A stretch of 64,000 nt of DNA from Coriobacteriia bacterium (GTDB lineage Bacteria > Actinomycetota > Coriobacteriia > Anaerosomatales > Anaerosomataceae), in NCBI GenBank assembly GCA_030655755.1, contig JAUSOQ010000028.1, positions 62,001 to 126,000 of the forward strand. Direction: 5' to 3'. The first letter of the stretch is position 1, and each line of letters opens with the position of its first letter. This document shows, piece after piece, positions 17,238-25,444 of the stretch. Position numbers and translations under genes: made by a program. Under the pieces are notes generated by a model. It had not been told where the DNA came from. It worked only from the letters and a program-made list of their open reading frames with translations, and made no database searches.

Positions 17238-17334
17238 GTTCAGGCAAGCGCAGGAGGTGCGCCCCATAGTGCTTCATATCGCCCCCGCCGGGCCTGCTTG
17301 CCTGAACAACAATGCACCGTTCCGGCGGGGGCGA
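17238..17334 (+). promoter_or_regulatory. hemA leader with two interleaved inverted repeats
   Basis: Arm A1 (17238-17254, GTTCAGGCAAGC then GCAGG) pairs with A2 (17293-17307) over 15 bp with a 2-nt bulge. Arm B1 (17279-17291, TCGCCCCCGCCGG) pairs perfectly over 13 bp with B2 (17322-17334). The order A1-B1-A2-B2 means the two helices are either an H-type pseudoknot, with only one base between B1 and A2, or mutually exclusive hairpins. A small hairpin inside L1 presents GGAGG (17253-17257) in its loop. I match it to no known riboswitch class. Confidence 0.55.
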
Positions 17335-17384
17335 CCCATGTCTTCATCTGCGTGGACTGCCCACGATGAAACGAAGCGAGTCAC

Positions 17385-18755
17385 ATGCACTTGACGCTCG
17401 TCGGTCTGAGTCATAAGACCGCACCCATCGAGATACGCGAGAAGCTGACGTTCCCTGCCCATCGGCAGGCCGATGCGCTGTCGCTGCTGTGCTCGTCGGA
17501 GTGGGTGGCCGAGGCGGTCATCCTCTCCACATGCAACCGGACAGAGATCTACGCGGTCACCATAGGCGAGGACACCGGCGTGGACGCGGTCATCGATTTC
17601 ATGGCCGAGTACCACGATCTCGATCGTCATGAACTCGTCCGCTATCTCTACATCACGCGGGGAGAGGCGGTCGTCAAACACCTGTTCCGCGTCGTCTCAT
17701 CCCTGGATTCGATGGTCATCGGGGAAGCGCAGATCCTTGGTCAGACGAAAGAAGCCTACGAGCATTCGCTGGAAAGTGGGACTTCCGGGCGTGCGTTCAA
17801 CCGGCTGTTCCGTCAGTCGTTCGAGGTCGGCAAGCGCGTACGCACGGAGACCGACATCGGCGAGAACGCGGTGTCTATCAGCTACGCGGCGGTCGAACTC
17901 GCCCGGAAGGTCTTCGACTCGCTCGAGGGACGTACGATCCTCGTGCTCGGTGCGGGCAAGATGAGCGAGCTCACCGCCAAGCACCTCATGTGCAACGGCG
18001 TGAAGGCCGTTCTGGTCGCCAACCGCACCTACGAGCGTGCGGTCGAGCTGGCCGAGCGCTTCGAGGGTGAGGCGATCCGCTACGACGACCTGTTCGCTCG
18101 CATGGCCGAGGTCGACATCGTCATCTCATCCACGGCGGCACAGCACTACGTCATCACGCGCGATGCTGTCGCAGCGACGCTCAAGTCGCGTGGCGGCCGT
18201 TCGCTGTTCCTGATCGATATCGCGGTACCCCGAGACATCGAGCCGACGGTCAACGAACTCGGCAACGTGTTCCTCTACGATATCGATGATCTCAACGGGG
18301 TCGTCGAGTCCAACCTCGATGAGCGTATGCGCGAGGCGCGTCGTGCCGAGGTGATCATCGACGAGGAGATAGCCTCCTTCCTCGACTGGCTCGAGTCTCT
18401 CGAGGTCGTACCGACGATCGCGGCGATCCGCGGCAAGGCCGAGGTGATCCGCTCGGCAGAGCTCGAGAAGGCGCTCAAGCGCCTGGGCGGGCTCTCGGAC
18501 AAGGAGCGCCAGACCGTGGAGGCGCTGAGCTGCGCCATAGTGAGCAAGATGCTGCACGGTCCAACCGCGCGTCTGAAGCAGGCGGCCGGTACGAAGGACG
18601 GATTCACGGTGGTGGAGACCGCACGTCACCTCTACGGACTGGAAGAGGCCGAGGCGCGTCACGGCCACGGTGTGTTCCGTAATCTGCTGAACCTACGGGC
18701 GAAGGAGCTTACTGACGACAAGTGCAAGGAGATGGGAGATTCGGTTGGCTGCTGA
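17385..18755 (+). CDS. hemA: Glutamyl-tRNA reductase
   Basis: The 456-residue protein reduces glutamyl-tRNA to glutamate-1-semialdehyde, the first committed step of C5-pathway tetrapyrrole synthesis. It has the catalytic cysteine C50 in LSTCNRTE, SSLDSMVIGEAQILGQ, an NADPH-binding domain with VLGAGKM, and a C-terminal dimerisation helix. The ATG at 17385 has only a weak ribosome site (ACGAAGCGAG), and an upstream frame starting at a GTG (17269) ends 10 nt inside it, so translation may be coupled or controlled through the structured leader. It overlaps hemC by 11 nt. Confidence 0.97.
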   Translation: MHLTLVGLSHKTAPIEIREKLTFPAHRQADALSLLCSSEWVAEAVILSTCNRTEIYAVTIGEDTGVDAVIDFMAEYHDLDRHELVRYLYITRGEAVVKHLFRVVSSLDSMVIGEAQILGQTKEAYEHSLESGTSGRAFNRLFRQSFEVGKRVRTETDIGENAVSISYAAVELARKVFDSLEGRTILVLGAGKMSELTAKHLMCNGVKAVLVANRTYERAVELAERFEGEAIRYDDLFARMAEVDIVISSTAAQHYVITRDAVAATLKSRGGRSLFLIDIAVPRDIEPTVNELGNVFLYDIDDLNGVVESNLDERMREARRAEVIIDEEIASFLDWLESLEVVPTIAAIRGKAEVIRSAELEKALKRLGGLSDKERQTVEALSCAIVSKMLHGPTARLKQAAGTKDGFTVVETARHLYGLEEAEARHGHGVFRNLLNLRAKELTDDKCKEMGDSVGC

Positions 18756-19713
18756 GCGCACACAGCTCACGATCGGCACCCGGGGCAGCAAGCTGGCCCT
18801 GTGGCAGAGCAACCACATCAAAGACCGCCTGGAGCAGATCACGGGTCTTCCCGTCTGCCTCAAGGTCATCAAGACCACGGGGGACAAGATCTTGGACGTG
18901 CCGCTCGCTAAAGTGGGAGGCAAGGGCCTGTTCACCAAGGAGATCGAGGTCGAGCTGATCGATGGTACGGTGGACCTCGCCGTGCACTCGATGAAGGACG
19001 TCCCGACCGAGTTGCCGGAAGGCCTCATCATCGCGGCGACCCCGACGCGGGTCGACCCGCGCGACGTGATCGTCTCGGGCGGGAACCATTCGATCGACTC
19101 GCTTCCCGAGGGCGCCCGGGTGGGCACGAGCTCGCTGCGTCGCCGTTCGCAGCTTCTGGCGCTCCGGCCCGATGTCGAGATCGTCGACGTGCGAGGTAAT
19201 CTCGATACGCGCATGCGTAAGGCCGAGGACGGCGAGGTGGATGCGGTCATCCTTGCAGCTGCGGGCATCACGCGCATGGGCTGGGGCGAGCGCATCACGC
19301 ACTACATCGATCCCGAGCAGATGGTCCCCGCCGTCGGTCAGGGCGCCATAGGTATCGAGATCCGCGAGGACGATGGGTTCATGCAGGAGGTCTGCCGCGA
19401 TCTCTCCGACCCGCCCACGCTCACCTGTGTGACTGCCGAGCGGATCGTCATGCGTAAGCTTGAAGGCGGATGCCAGGTACCTATCGGCGCGTACTGCCGC
19501 GTGGTGGATGGCGACAAGCTCGTCATGGATGCCTTCGTCGGCTCCATCGATGGCCGGACGCTGTTGCGTCACACCCTCGAGGGCTCGATCGGCGAACCGG
19601 TCGTGCTTGGAGAGGCGATGGTCGATCGGCTGCGGGACATGGGCGCTGACGCGATCTTGGCGCAAGTCCGTGCCGGCGCCGAAGACGGCGTGAGCGGCCT
19701 GCTGAAGACGTGA
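18745..19713 (+). CDS. hemC: Porphobilinogen deaminase (hydroxymethylbilane synthase)
   Basis: At 322 residues this enzyme joins four porphobilinogens into hydroxymethylbilane. Signatures seen are IGTRGSKLALWQ at the N-terminus, HSMKDVPTELP, GTSSLRRRSQL, and the dipyrromethane cofactor cysteine C243 in EGGCQVPIG. The start is TTG at 18745, inside the end of hemA, with GGGAG 6 nt upstream; no better start exists. The next gene, the cobA-hemD fusion, follows after 43 nt. Confidence 0.97.
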   Translation: MAAERTQLTIGTRGSKLALWQSNHIKDRLEQITGLPVCLKVIKTTGDKILDVPLAKVGGKGLFTKEIEVELIDGTVDLAVHSMKDVPTELPEGLIIAATPTRVDPRDVIVSGGNHSIDSLPEGARVGTSSLRRRSQLLALRPDVEIVDVRGNLDTRMRKAEDGEVDAVILAAAGITRMGWGERITHYIDPEQMVPAVGQGAIGIEIREDDGFMQEVCRDLSDPPTLTCVTAERIVMRKLEGGCQVPIGAYCRVVDGDKLVMDAFVGSIDGRTLLRHTLEGSIGEPVVLGEAMVDRLRDMGADAILAQVRAGAEDGVSGLLKT

Positions 19714-19756
19714 ATCGCACGGCCATGGGCCGTGCTGTGAGTGAATGGAGCGTGTG

Positions 19757-21292
19757 ATGGGACGTCCCATCGTGTATCTGATCGGAGCGGGTCCCGGTGA
19801 CCCGGGGCTCATGACGGTAAAGGGTCTGGCGCGCATAGCCGAGGCCGACATCGTCGTGTATGACTACCTCGCCAACCCGGTGTTCCTTGAGGGTGCGCGC
19901 GAGGACGCCGAACTCATCTACGTCGGCAAGAAGGGCTTCACCACGCATGTGACGCAGGAGGAGATCAACGCGTTGCTGGTCGCCAAGGCGCTTGAGGACG
20001 GCGGCAAGTCGATCGCCCGACTCAAGGGCGGCGACCCGTTCATCTTCGGCCGTGGGGGTGAAGAGGCGCTCGCGCTCGTGGATGCGGGCGTTGCGTTCGA
20101 GGTCGTGCCGGGTATCAGCTCAGGCTACGCGGCCCCGGCATATGCGGGCATCCCGGTCACCCATCGAGGCATCACCACCGAGATGGCGTTCGTGACCGGC
20201 CATGAGGACCCCACCAAGCCTGACAGCGACATCGACTGGGCCCATCTCGCCAAGGGCGTGGGGACCGTCTGCTTCTTCATGGGCGTGAAGAACCTACCCA
20301 CGATCGTCGAGAACATGGTCGGCAACGGCCGTCCGGCTTCGACGCCGGTCGCGCTCGTGCGCTGGGGTACCACGCCACAGCAGGAAGTGATCACCGGCAC
20401 GCTCGAAGATATCGTCGCCAAGGTGCAGGCCGCCGGTTTCAAAGCCCCTGCGATCACCGTCGTCGGCGAGGTCGTGAAGCTGCGAGAGAAGCTCGCATGG
20501 TTCGAGACGCGCCCGCTTTTTGGCAAGACGGTCGTGGTGACACGCTCCCGTGCGCAAGCATCCGCGCTCAGTAGCGAGCTGCGCGACCTCGGCGCCGAGG
20601 TGCTCGAGTTCCCCACCATCGAGATCGTCGAACCTGAGAGTTTCGAGCCGGTCGACTCGGCCATCCGTAACTTGGATGTGTATCACTGGCTGATCCTGAC
20701 GTCGGTGAACGGCGTCGAGCGTTTCTTCGACCGCCTGGAGTACGCCGATAAGGACGGGCGTGCGCTGCACGGTCTGCGCATCGCGGCGATCGGTCCTGCG
20801 ACTGCGGCGGCATGTATGGACCGCGGCATCCGTCCGGACTTCGTCCCGGAGGAGTACCGCGCCGAAGGCGTGCTCGAGGGGCTGTGCGAGCGTGGAGCGG
20901 GGAAGGACACGCGCATCCTGCTCGCCCGTGCGCTGGAAGCGCGCGAGGTGCTTCCCGAGAAGCTGGCCGAGCGGGGAGCGCTCGTCGATGTCGTGCCGGT
21001 CTACCGTACGGTGCGCGGCGCCGGTGACCCGACCGTGGCCGAGCGCATCGCGGCCGGCGGCGTTGACATCGTGACGTTCACGTCCAGCTCGACGGTGCGC
21101 AACTTCATCGATCTCACCGACGGGATCGACCTCGCTGATGCCCTCGGTGATACGCTTGTCGCTTCGATCGGCCCCATCACCACAGACACCGCGCGCGAGC
21201 TCGGTCTGACCGTGGGCGTTGAGGCTGAAGAGTACACGATCCCCGGTCTCATCGAGGCCGTCTTGGGACACCTCGGCAAGAAAGGACAGTAA
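19757..21292 (+). CDS. Fused uroporphyrinogen-III C-methyltransferase / uroporphyrinogen-III synthase
   Basis: A 511-residue two-domain fusion. Residues 1 to about 245 are the SUMT/CobA domain, with VYLIGAGPGDPGLMTVKG at the SAM site, LKGGDPFIFGRGGEE and GITTEMAFVTGHE. Residues from about 255 are the HemD domain (KTVVVTRSRAQASALSSELR, TSSSTVRNF). It closes and cyclises hydroxymethylbilane to uroporphyrinogen III, then methylates it to precorrin-2, committing flux to siroheme. Start ATG 19757 has GGAG 6 nt upstream; an ATG at 19745 lacks a site. Such fusions are common in anaerobic Gram-positives. Confidence 0.95.
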   Translation: MGRPIVYLIGAGPGDPGLMTVKGLARIAEADIVVYDYLANPVFLEGAREDAELIYVGKKGFTTHVTQEEINALLVAKALEDGGKSIARLKGGDPFIFGRGGEEALALVDAGVAFEVVPGISSGYAAPAYAGIPVTHRGITTEMAFVTGHEDPTKPDSDIDWAHLAKGVGTVCFFMGVKNLPTIVENMVGNGRPASTPVALVRWGTTPQQEVITGTLEDIVAKVQAAGFKAPAITVVGEVVKLREKLAWFETRPLFGKTVVVTRSRAQASALSSELRDLGAEVLEFPTIEIVEPESFEPVDSAIRNLDVYHWLILTSVNGVERFFDRLEYADKDGRALHGLRIAAIGPATAAACMDRGIRPDFVPEEYRAEGVLEGLCERGAGKDTRILLARALEAREVLPEKLAERGALVDVVPVYRTVRGAGDPTVAERIAAGGVDIVTFTSSSTVRNFIDLTDGIDLADALGDTLVASIGPITTDTARELGLTVGVEAEEYTIPGLIEAVLGHLGKKGQ

Positions 21293-21293
21293 C

Positions 21294-22493
21294 GTGATCG
21301 GTATCTCCAAGCTCTACTGCGGGGCCGTCGAGCCCAGCGATGTGCTTCGCTACAACCGCGAGTCCGGCAAGCTGCCGAGCGAACTACTTCAGTTCGCGGC
21401 CGACAAGAAGCCGGTCGTCGTGTGGAACTGCACCCAGCGGTGCAACCTCAAGTGCGTGCACTGCTACGCGCAGTCCGAGGATCGCGACTATTCTGGCGAG
21501 ATGAGCACCGAAGAGGGCAAGGCCATGATCGATGACCTGGCCGCCTACGGTGCGCCCGTGCTGCTCTTCTCGGGCGGCGAGCCGACCATCCGCAAGGACT
21601 TGCTCGAACTCATGCACTACGCCAAGTCCAAGGGCATGCGCGTGGTCATCTCCACCAACGGTACGCTCATCACTCCTGAGAGGGCGAAGCAGTTCGCCGA
21701 GGTGGGCCTGAGCTATGTGGGCGTGTCGCTGGATGGCAGCCGCGAGACTCACGACAAGTTCCGCGGGCTCTCGGGCAGCTTTGACAAAGCCATCGCTGGC
21801 ATCCGCAACTCCAGGGACGCCGGCATCAAGGTCGGCCTGCGCATGACGATCAACAAGCGCAACTGGCAAGACATCCCCGAGATCTTCAAGGTCATGAGAG
21901 AAGAGGGGATCCCGCGCGCGTGCTTCTACCATCTCGTTTACACGGGCCGTGGTTCCGAGCTCATGAAGGAGGATCTCGATCACGAGGAGACGCGCAAAGC
22001 CGTTCGCCTCATCATGGATGAGACCAAGGCCATGTTCGACGACGGCCTCGAGCCTGAGGTCCTCACTGTCGACAACCATGCGGACGGTCCGTTCGTCTAC
22101 ATGGAGATGCTCAAAGAAGACCCGGAACGTGCCGAGGAGGTCTTGCAGCTCCTGCAGTGGAACCAGGGTAACTCCACCGGCAACGGTATCGGATGCGTGA
22201 GTTGGAACGGCGAGGTCTACGCTGACCAGTTCTGGCGTCACTTCTCGCTTGGCAACGTGCGCCAGCGCCCGTTCTCAGAGATCTGGACCGATGTCTCCGG
22301 CGATACCGAGCAGAGTGAGCTCATGAAGCGCCTCAAGGACAAGAAGCCCTACGTGACGGGTCGCTGCGCCAAGTGTAAGTGGCTGCAGATCTGCGGCGGC
22401 AACTTCCGCGTGCGTGCGGAGGCCGCCACAGGCGACCTGTGGGCGCCGGATCCGGCGTGCTATCTGACGGACGAGGAGATCGGTCTGGAGTAG
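21294..22493 (+). CDS. ahbC: 12,18-didecarboxysiroheme deacetylase AhbC (radical SAM)
   Basis: This 399-residue radical-SAM protein begins IGISKLYCG, as NirJ1/AhbC proteins do. Cysteines C50, C54 and C57 form the CxxxCxxC site for the SAM-binding iron-sulfur cluster; C46 is extra. The C-terminal SPASM/Twitch-like region has further cysteines (GCVSWNG, CAKCKWLQICGG, ACYL) for an auxiliary cluster. AhbC removes the two acetate side chains of didecarboxysiroheme, giving iron-coproporphyrin III. The GTG at 21294 follows the previous stop by 1 nt with AAAGGA upstream. A more remote in-frame start would sit inside the cobA-hemD fusion. Confidence 0.92.
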   Translation: MIGISKLYCGAVEPSDVLRYNRESGKLPSELLQFAADKKPVVVWNCTQRCNLKCVHCYAQSEDRDYSGEMSTEEGKAMIDDLAAYGAPVLLFSGGEPTIRKDLLELMHYAKSKGMRVVISTNGTLITPERAKQFAEVGLSYVGVSLDGSRETHDKFRGLSGSFDKAIAGIRNSRDAGIKVGLRMTINKRNWQDIPEIFKVMREEGIPRACFYHLVYTGRGSELMKEDLDHEETRKAVRLIMDETKAMFDDGLEPEVLTVDNHADGPFVYMEMLKEDPERAEEVLQLLQWNQGNSTGNGIGCVSWNGEVYADQFWRHFSLGNVRQRPFSEIWTDVSGDTEQSELMKRLKDKKPYVTGRCAKCKWLQICGGNFRVRAEAATGDLWAPDPACYLTDEEIGLE

Positions 22494-22526
22494 CATTACC
22501 GTGCGGCCGGAGGTGGTCGTGCGGCG

Positions 22527-22560
22527 TTGACAAAGAGTTGTTTGCTCGGCATTGTATACA
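22527..22560 (+). promoter_or_regulatory. Possible promoter of the tRNA-Ala gene
   Basis: A perfect TTGACA (22527-22532) lies in an AT-richer patch. The -10 is unclear: TTGTATACA begins at 22552, a 19-20 nt spacer, so the element may be weak or offset. The tRNA starts at 22595. Confidence 0.4.
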
Positions 22561-22594
22561 CTTGCGCTGAGGCCCCTTAAGGCGGGCGCGAGAT

Positions 22595-22670
22595 GGGGAT
22601 GTAGCTCAGCTGGGAGAGCGCTGCGTTCGCAACGCAGAGGTCGTCGGTTCGAATCCGATCATCTCCACCA
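22595..22670 (+). tRNA. tRNA-Ala (anticodon CGC)
   Basis: A full cloverleaf of 76 nt can be drawn. The acceptor stem is GGGGATG with CATCTCC, and an encoded ACCA end follows. The D arm is GCTC/GAGC, the anticodon stem CTGCG/CGCAG with loop TTCGCAA (anticodon CGC, reading GCG alanine codons), and the T arm has TTCGAAT. It sits between ahbC and the small gene before hemB, an unusual place inside a biosynthetic cluster. Confidence 0.96.
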
Positions 22671-22683
22671 ACAGTGACAGTGT

Positions 22684-22713
22684 CGAGGCGGTCCGCATGC
22701 GCGGGGCGCCTCG
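22684..22713 (+). terminator. Hairpin after tRNA-Ala
   Basis: CGAGGCG (22684-22690) pairs with CGCCTCG (22707-22713), 14 nt after the tRNA end. It is followed by GCTGCTTTC with only a short T run. It could end or process the tRNA transcript; read-through to hemB is possible. Confidence 0.35.
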
Positions 22714-22721
22714 GCTGCTTT

Positions 22722-22745
22722 CCCGGCCGGATCCCATCGGCCGGG
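22722..22745 (+). promoter_or_regulatory. GC-rich hairpin before the small membrane gene
   Basis: CCCGGCCG (22722-22729) and CGGCCGGG (22738-22745) form a perfect 8-bp stem with an 8-nt loop, 11 nt before the AAGGAGGAG ribosome site of the next gene. There is no T run, so it may be a processing or stability element instead of a terminator. Confidence 0.35.
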
Positions 22746-22772
22746 GAGTGAGATGAAGGAGGAGACACGGTG

Positions 22773-22997
22773 ATGAGCACAGCGTCGGCGGGCGGGTTCC
22801 TGACGTGGTTCAACATGTGGGGCAGTGTCATCTATGCGGTGATGCAGATGCTCTTCTGGGTGGCTGTCGGTTTCGCCGCCGTGTACGCTGCTGTCGCATA
22901 CAAGCGGTTCATCGACCACAAGATCGCCCGCTACGCCACGGTCGATGCTCCGGCCGTTGCACAGACCGAGATCGCGATCGACGAGTTCGTCGACTAG
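22773..22997 (+). CDS. Small single-helix membrane protein of unknown function
   Basis: A 74-residue protein with one long hydrophobic stretch (about residues 12-43, containing [20 protein letters not shown]), a positively charged [10 protein letters not shown] segment after it, and an acidic tail. I do not recognise the family. The very strong ribosome site AAGGAGGAG (22757-22765) and its place between tRNA-Ala and hemB, 43 nt before hemB, argue that it is a real gene cotranscribed with heme genes. The ATG at 22773 has better spacing than the GTG at 22770. A role as an anchor or assembly partner for heme enzymes is speculation. Confidence 0.6.
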   Translation: MSTASAGGFLTWFNMWGSVIYAVMQMLFWVAVGFAAVYAAVAYKRFIDHKIARYATVDAPAVAQTEIAIDEFVD

Positions 22998-23040
22998 CGA
23001 CTACTGCGGGTGCACGCTCCCGCTGACAAGGAGGCACATG

Positions 23041-24021
23041 ATGGAGTTTCCCACGTACCGGCCGCGTCGCCTGCGCCGGACCGAGACACTGCGCACCATG
23101 GTGCGCGAGACCCGTCTCGATGCGAGCGACCTCATCTACCCGCTCTTCGTCATGTTCGGTGAAGGTATCCGCAGGGAGGTCCCCTCGATGCCGGGTGTGC
23201 TCAACATCTCGCTCGATCAGCTTCCCGCTGAGATCGATGAGCTGAAAGCGCTCGGCATCCCCGCGGTCATCCTCTTCGGGATCCCGGATCACAAGGACGA
23301 GGCAGGGACCGGCGCGTATGCCGAGGACGGGGTCGTGCAGGAGGCCGTCCGCGCGATCAAGGCGCACGATCCCGACTTCTATGTCATCACCGATGTGTGC
23401 ATGTGTGAGTACACGTCGCACGGCCACTGCGGCGCGCTCGATGAGCATGGTCGCGTCATCAACGATGTGACGCTCGAGCTGCTTGCGAGTGTCGCTCTCT
23501 CGCATGCCGAGGCGGGCGCCGACATGGTGGCGCCGTCCGACATGATGGATGGCAGGGTAGGCGCGATCCGCGGTGCGCTCGATGCCGACGGCTTCACCGA
23601 GGTGCCGATCATGGCGTACTCGGCCAAGTACGCTTCGGCGTACTACGGTCCGTTCCGCGATGCCGCCGACAGCGCTCCGGCGTTCGGCGATCGTCGCGGC
23701 TACCAGATGGACCCCGCCAATGGCGAGGAGGCGCTGCGAGAGGTGTCGCTCGACATTCAGGAGGGCGCAGACATCGTCATGGTCAAGCCCGCGCTGGCGT
23801 ACATGGACATCGTCCGCCGCGTCAAAGACGAGTTCGGCTATCCCACGGCTGTATACAACGTGAGCGGCGAGTACGCGATGGTGAAAGCTGCGGCCGCCAA
23901 CGGTTGGATCGACGAGAAGAGTGTCGTGCTGGAGACGCTGACCGGCTTCAAGCGCGCCGGGGCCGACCTCATCATCACGTATCATGCCAAAGACGCCGCC
24001 CGCTGGCTCAAGGAAGGTTAG
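23041..24021 (+). CDS. hemB: Delta-aminolevulinic acid dehydratase (porphobilinogen synthase)
   Basis: The 326-residue enzyme condenses two 5-aminolevulinates to porphobilinogen. Active-site lysines are K196 (in [16 protein letters not shown]) and K249 (in [11 protein letters not shown]). Cysteines C120, C122 and C130 in [13 protein letters not shown] form the catalytic zinc site, so this is a zinc-dependent type. AAGGAGG (23028-23034) precedes two consecutive ATGs at 23038 and 23041; the second has the better spacing. Confidence 0.97.
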   Translation: MEFPTYRPRRLRRTETLRTMVRETRLDASDLIYPLFVMFGEGIRREVPSMPGVLNISLDQLPAEIDELKALGIPAVILFGIPDHKDEAGTGAYAEDGVVQEAVRAIKAHDPDFYVITDVCMCEYTSHGHCGALDEHGRVINDVTLELLASVALSHAEAGADMVAPSDMMDGRVGAIRGALDADGFTEVPIMAYSAKYASAYYGPFRDAADSAPAFGDRRGYQMDPANGEEALREVSLDIQEGADIVMVKPALAYMDIVRRVKDEFGYPTAVYNVSGEYAMVKAAAANGWIDEKSVVLETLTGFKRAGADLIITYHAKDAARWLKEG

Positions 24022-24027
24022 GCTCGC

Positions 24028-25440
24028 ATGGCAGACGATGTAGGCAACGCTGACGCACGTCCTGATCTTGAGCTCGAAGAGGAGTTCGGTGACGTTCGTC
24101 CAACGATAGACGAGCAGGAGATGGCCGAGGCCGGCAAAGGCTGCGGTCAGAGCGCCGTGGGGATACCGATGGCGGGGACTGCCGCGCCGGTGGCTCCTTC
24201 CTCGCTGTCCTCGGGCGGAACCCGCCCTGCGGAGGCTTCGTCAGGAGCCCCGACGCAGGCATCCCACCCGCACCACCCCGGCGGGCATCCTGACGGCACG
24301 CAACGCCACGGCGGCGCGCGCTCGATGGGCTTTCGGCCCGGTGGCGGTGAGGCTGCGACGGCGTACGAGGCACGCACCGGTATCCAGGCGCCGCGCATCA
24401 TCGCGTGGGAGATCACCCGCAGCTGCAACTTAAGCTGCGCCCACTGCCGCGCGGCTGCGGAGTTCGGCCACTATGAGGGTGAACTCTCGCTCGACGAGAT
24501 CAAGAGCACCATCGATGACATCGTCACCATCACGAACCCGATCATCATCCTCACCGGTGGCGAGCCGCTGATGCGGCCCGACATCTGGGAGATCATCGAC
24601 TACGCGCACGAGAAGGGCGCCATGCCGGTCATCGGTACCAACGCCACGCTCATCACCGATGACATCGCCGAAAAGATGGCCGAGCACCGCATTCCGCGCA
24701 TCAGCGTCTCGATCGACTTCCCCGACGCTGAGGGACACGACGCTTTCCGTGGTCAGCCCGGTGCGTTCGACTTGTCGATCGCCGGCATCAAGATGGCTAA
24801 GGCGCACGGCGTGGGCGTGCAGATCAACATGACGGTCACCACGCTCAACTACCAGAAGATCGAAGAGGTGCACGACCTGGCCGAGTCGCTCGGTGTGGAT
24901 GCGTTCCACATCTTCATGCTGGTACCGACCGGCCGCGGCGAGGACCTGCTCGACAAGGAGTTGCCGCCCGAAGAGTACGAGAAGGTGCTCGAGTGGGCGT
25001 ACGAGCGGCAGAAGACGTCGCCGCTGCACTTCAAGCCCACCGATGCGCCGCACTACTACCGCATCATCCGCCAGAAGGCGAAAGCCGAGGGCAAGAAGGT
25101 CACGCGCGAGGAGTACGGGCTCGATGCTATGACGCGCGGGTGTCTCGGCGGTATCACCTTCTGCTTCATCAGCCATATCGGCGACATCCAGCCCTGCGGC
25201 TACTTCGACATGCAGCTCGGCAACGTCAAAGAGCAGCCGTTCTCCCAGATCTGGACGGAGTCGAGGGTCTTCAACGAGCTTCGGGATTACTCGCTGCTCA
25301 AGGGCAAGTGCGGCGCATGCGAGTACAAGGCCGTCTGTGGCGGCTGCCGGGCCCGGGCGCTCAGTGTGACCGGCGACTATCTGGCCGAGGAGCCGTACTG
25401 CGTGTATGTCCCGAAGTCGATGCGCGGGGAGTGTGAGTAG
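24028..25440 (+). CDS. ahbD: Heme synthase AhbD (radical SAM) with long N-terminal extension
   Basis: This 470-residue radical-SAM enzyme decarboxylates the two propionates of iron-coproporphyrin III to vinyl groups, making heme b. The site cysteines are C133, C137 and C140 (SCNLSCAHC). The C-terminal auxiliary-cluster region has GCLGG, QPCGYF, CGACEYKAVCGGC and YCVY. About 110 residues precede the catalytic barrel: an acidic start, then a low-complexity Ala/Ser/Pro stretch with HPHHPGGHP. Family members usually have a short lead-in, so this extension is unusual; the histidines could bind metal or heme. It overlaps no neighbour, and the fused AhbA/B gene follows. Confidence 0.9.
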   Translation: MADDVGNADARPDLELEEEFGDVRPTIDEQEMAEAGKGCGQSAVGIPMAGTAAPVAPSSLSSGGTRPAEASSGAPTQASHPHHPGGHPDGTQRHGGARSMGFRPGGGEAATAYEARTGIQAPRIIAWEITRSCNLSCAHCRAAAEFGHYEGELSLDEIKSTIDDIVTITNPIIILTGGEPLMRPDIWEIIDYAHEKGAMPVIGTNATLITDDIAEKMAEHRIPRISVSIDFPDAEGHDAFRGQPGAFDLSIAGIKMAKAHGVGVQINMTVTTLNYQKIEEVHDLAESLGVDAFHIFMLVPTGRGEDLLDKELPPEEYEKVLEWAYERQKTSPLHFKPTDAPHYYRIIRQKAKAEGKKVTREEYGLDAMTRGCLGGITFCFISHIGDIQPCGYFDMQLGNVKEQPFSQIWTESRVFNELRDYSLLKGKCGACEYKAVCGGCRARALSVTGDYLAEEPYCVYVPKSMRGECE

Positions 25441-25444
25441 CGCC

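Noticed and set aside
17182-17394. 70-codon frame running from the end of the SDR gene into hemA
   Set aside because: The ATG at 17182 lacks a ribosome site and precedes the likely promoter; only the shorter GTG 17269 part is kept, as a hypothesis.
22595-22670. tRNA-Ala as an integration (att) site
   Set aside because: No integrase gene and no direct repeat of the tRNA 3' end is visible nearby.
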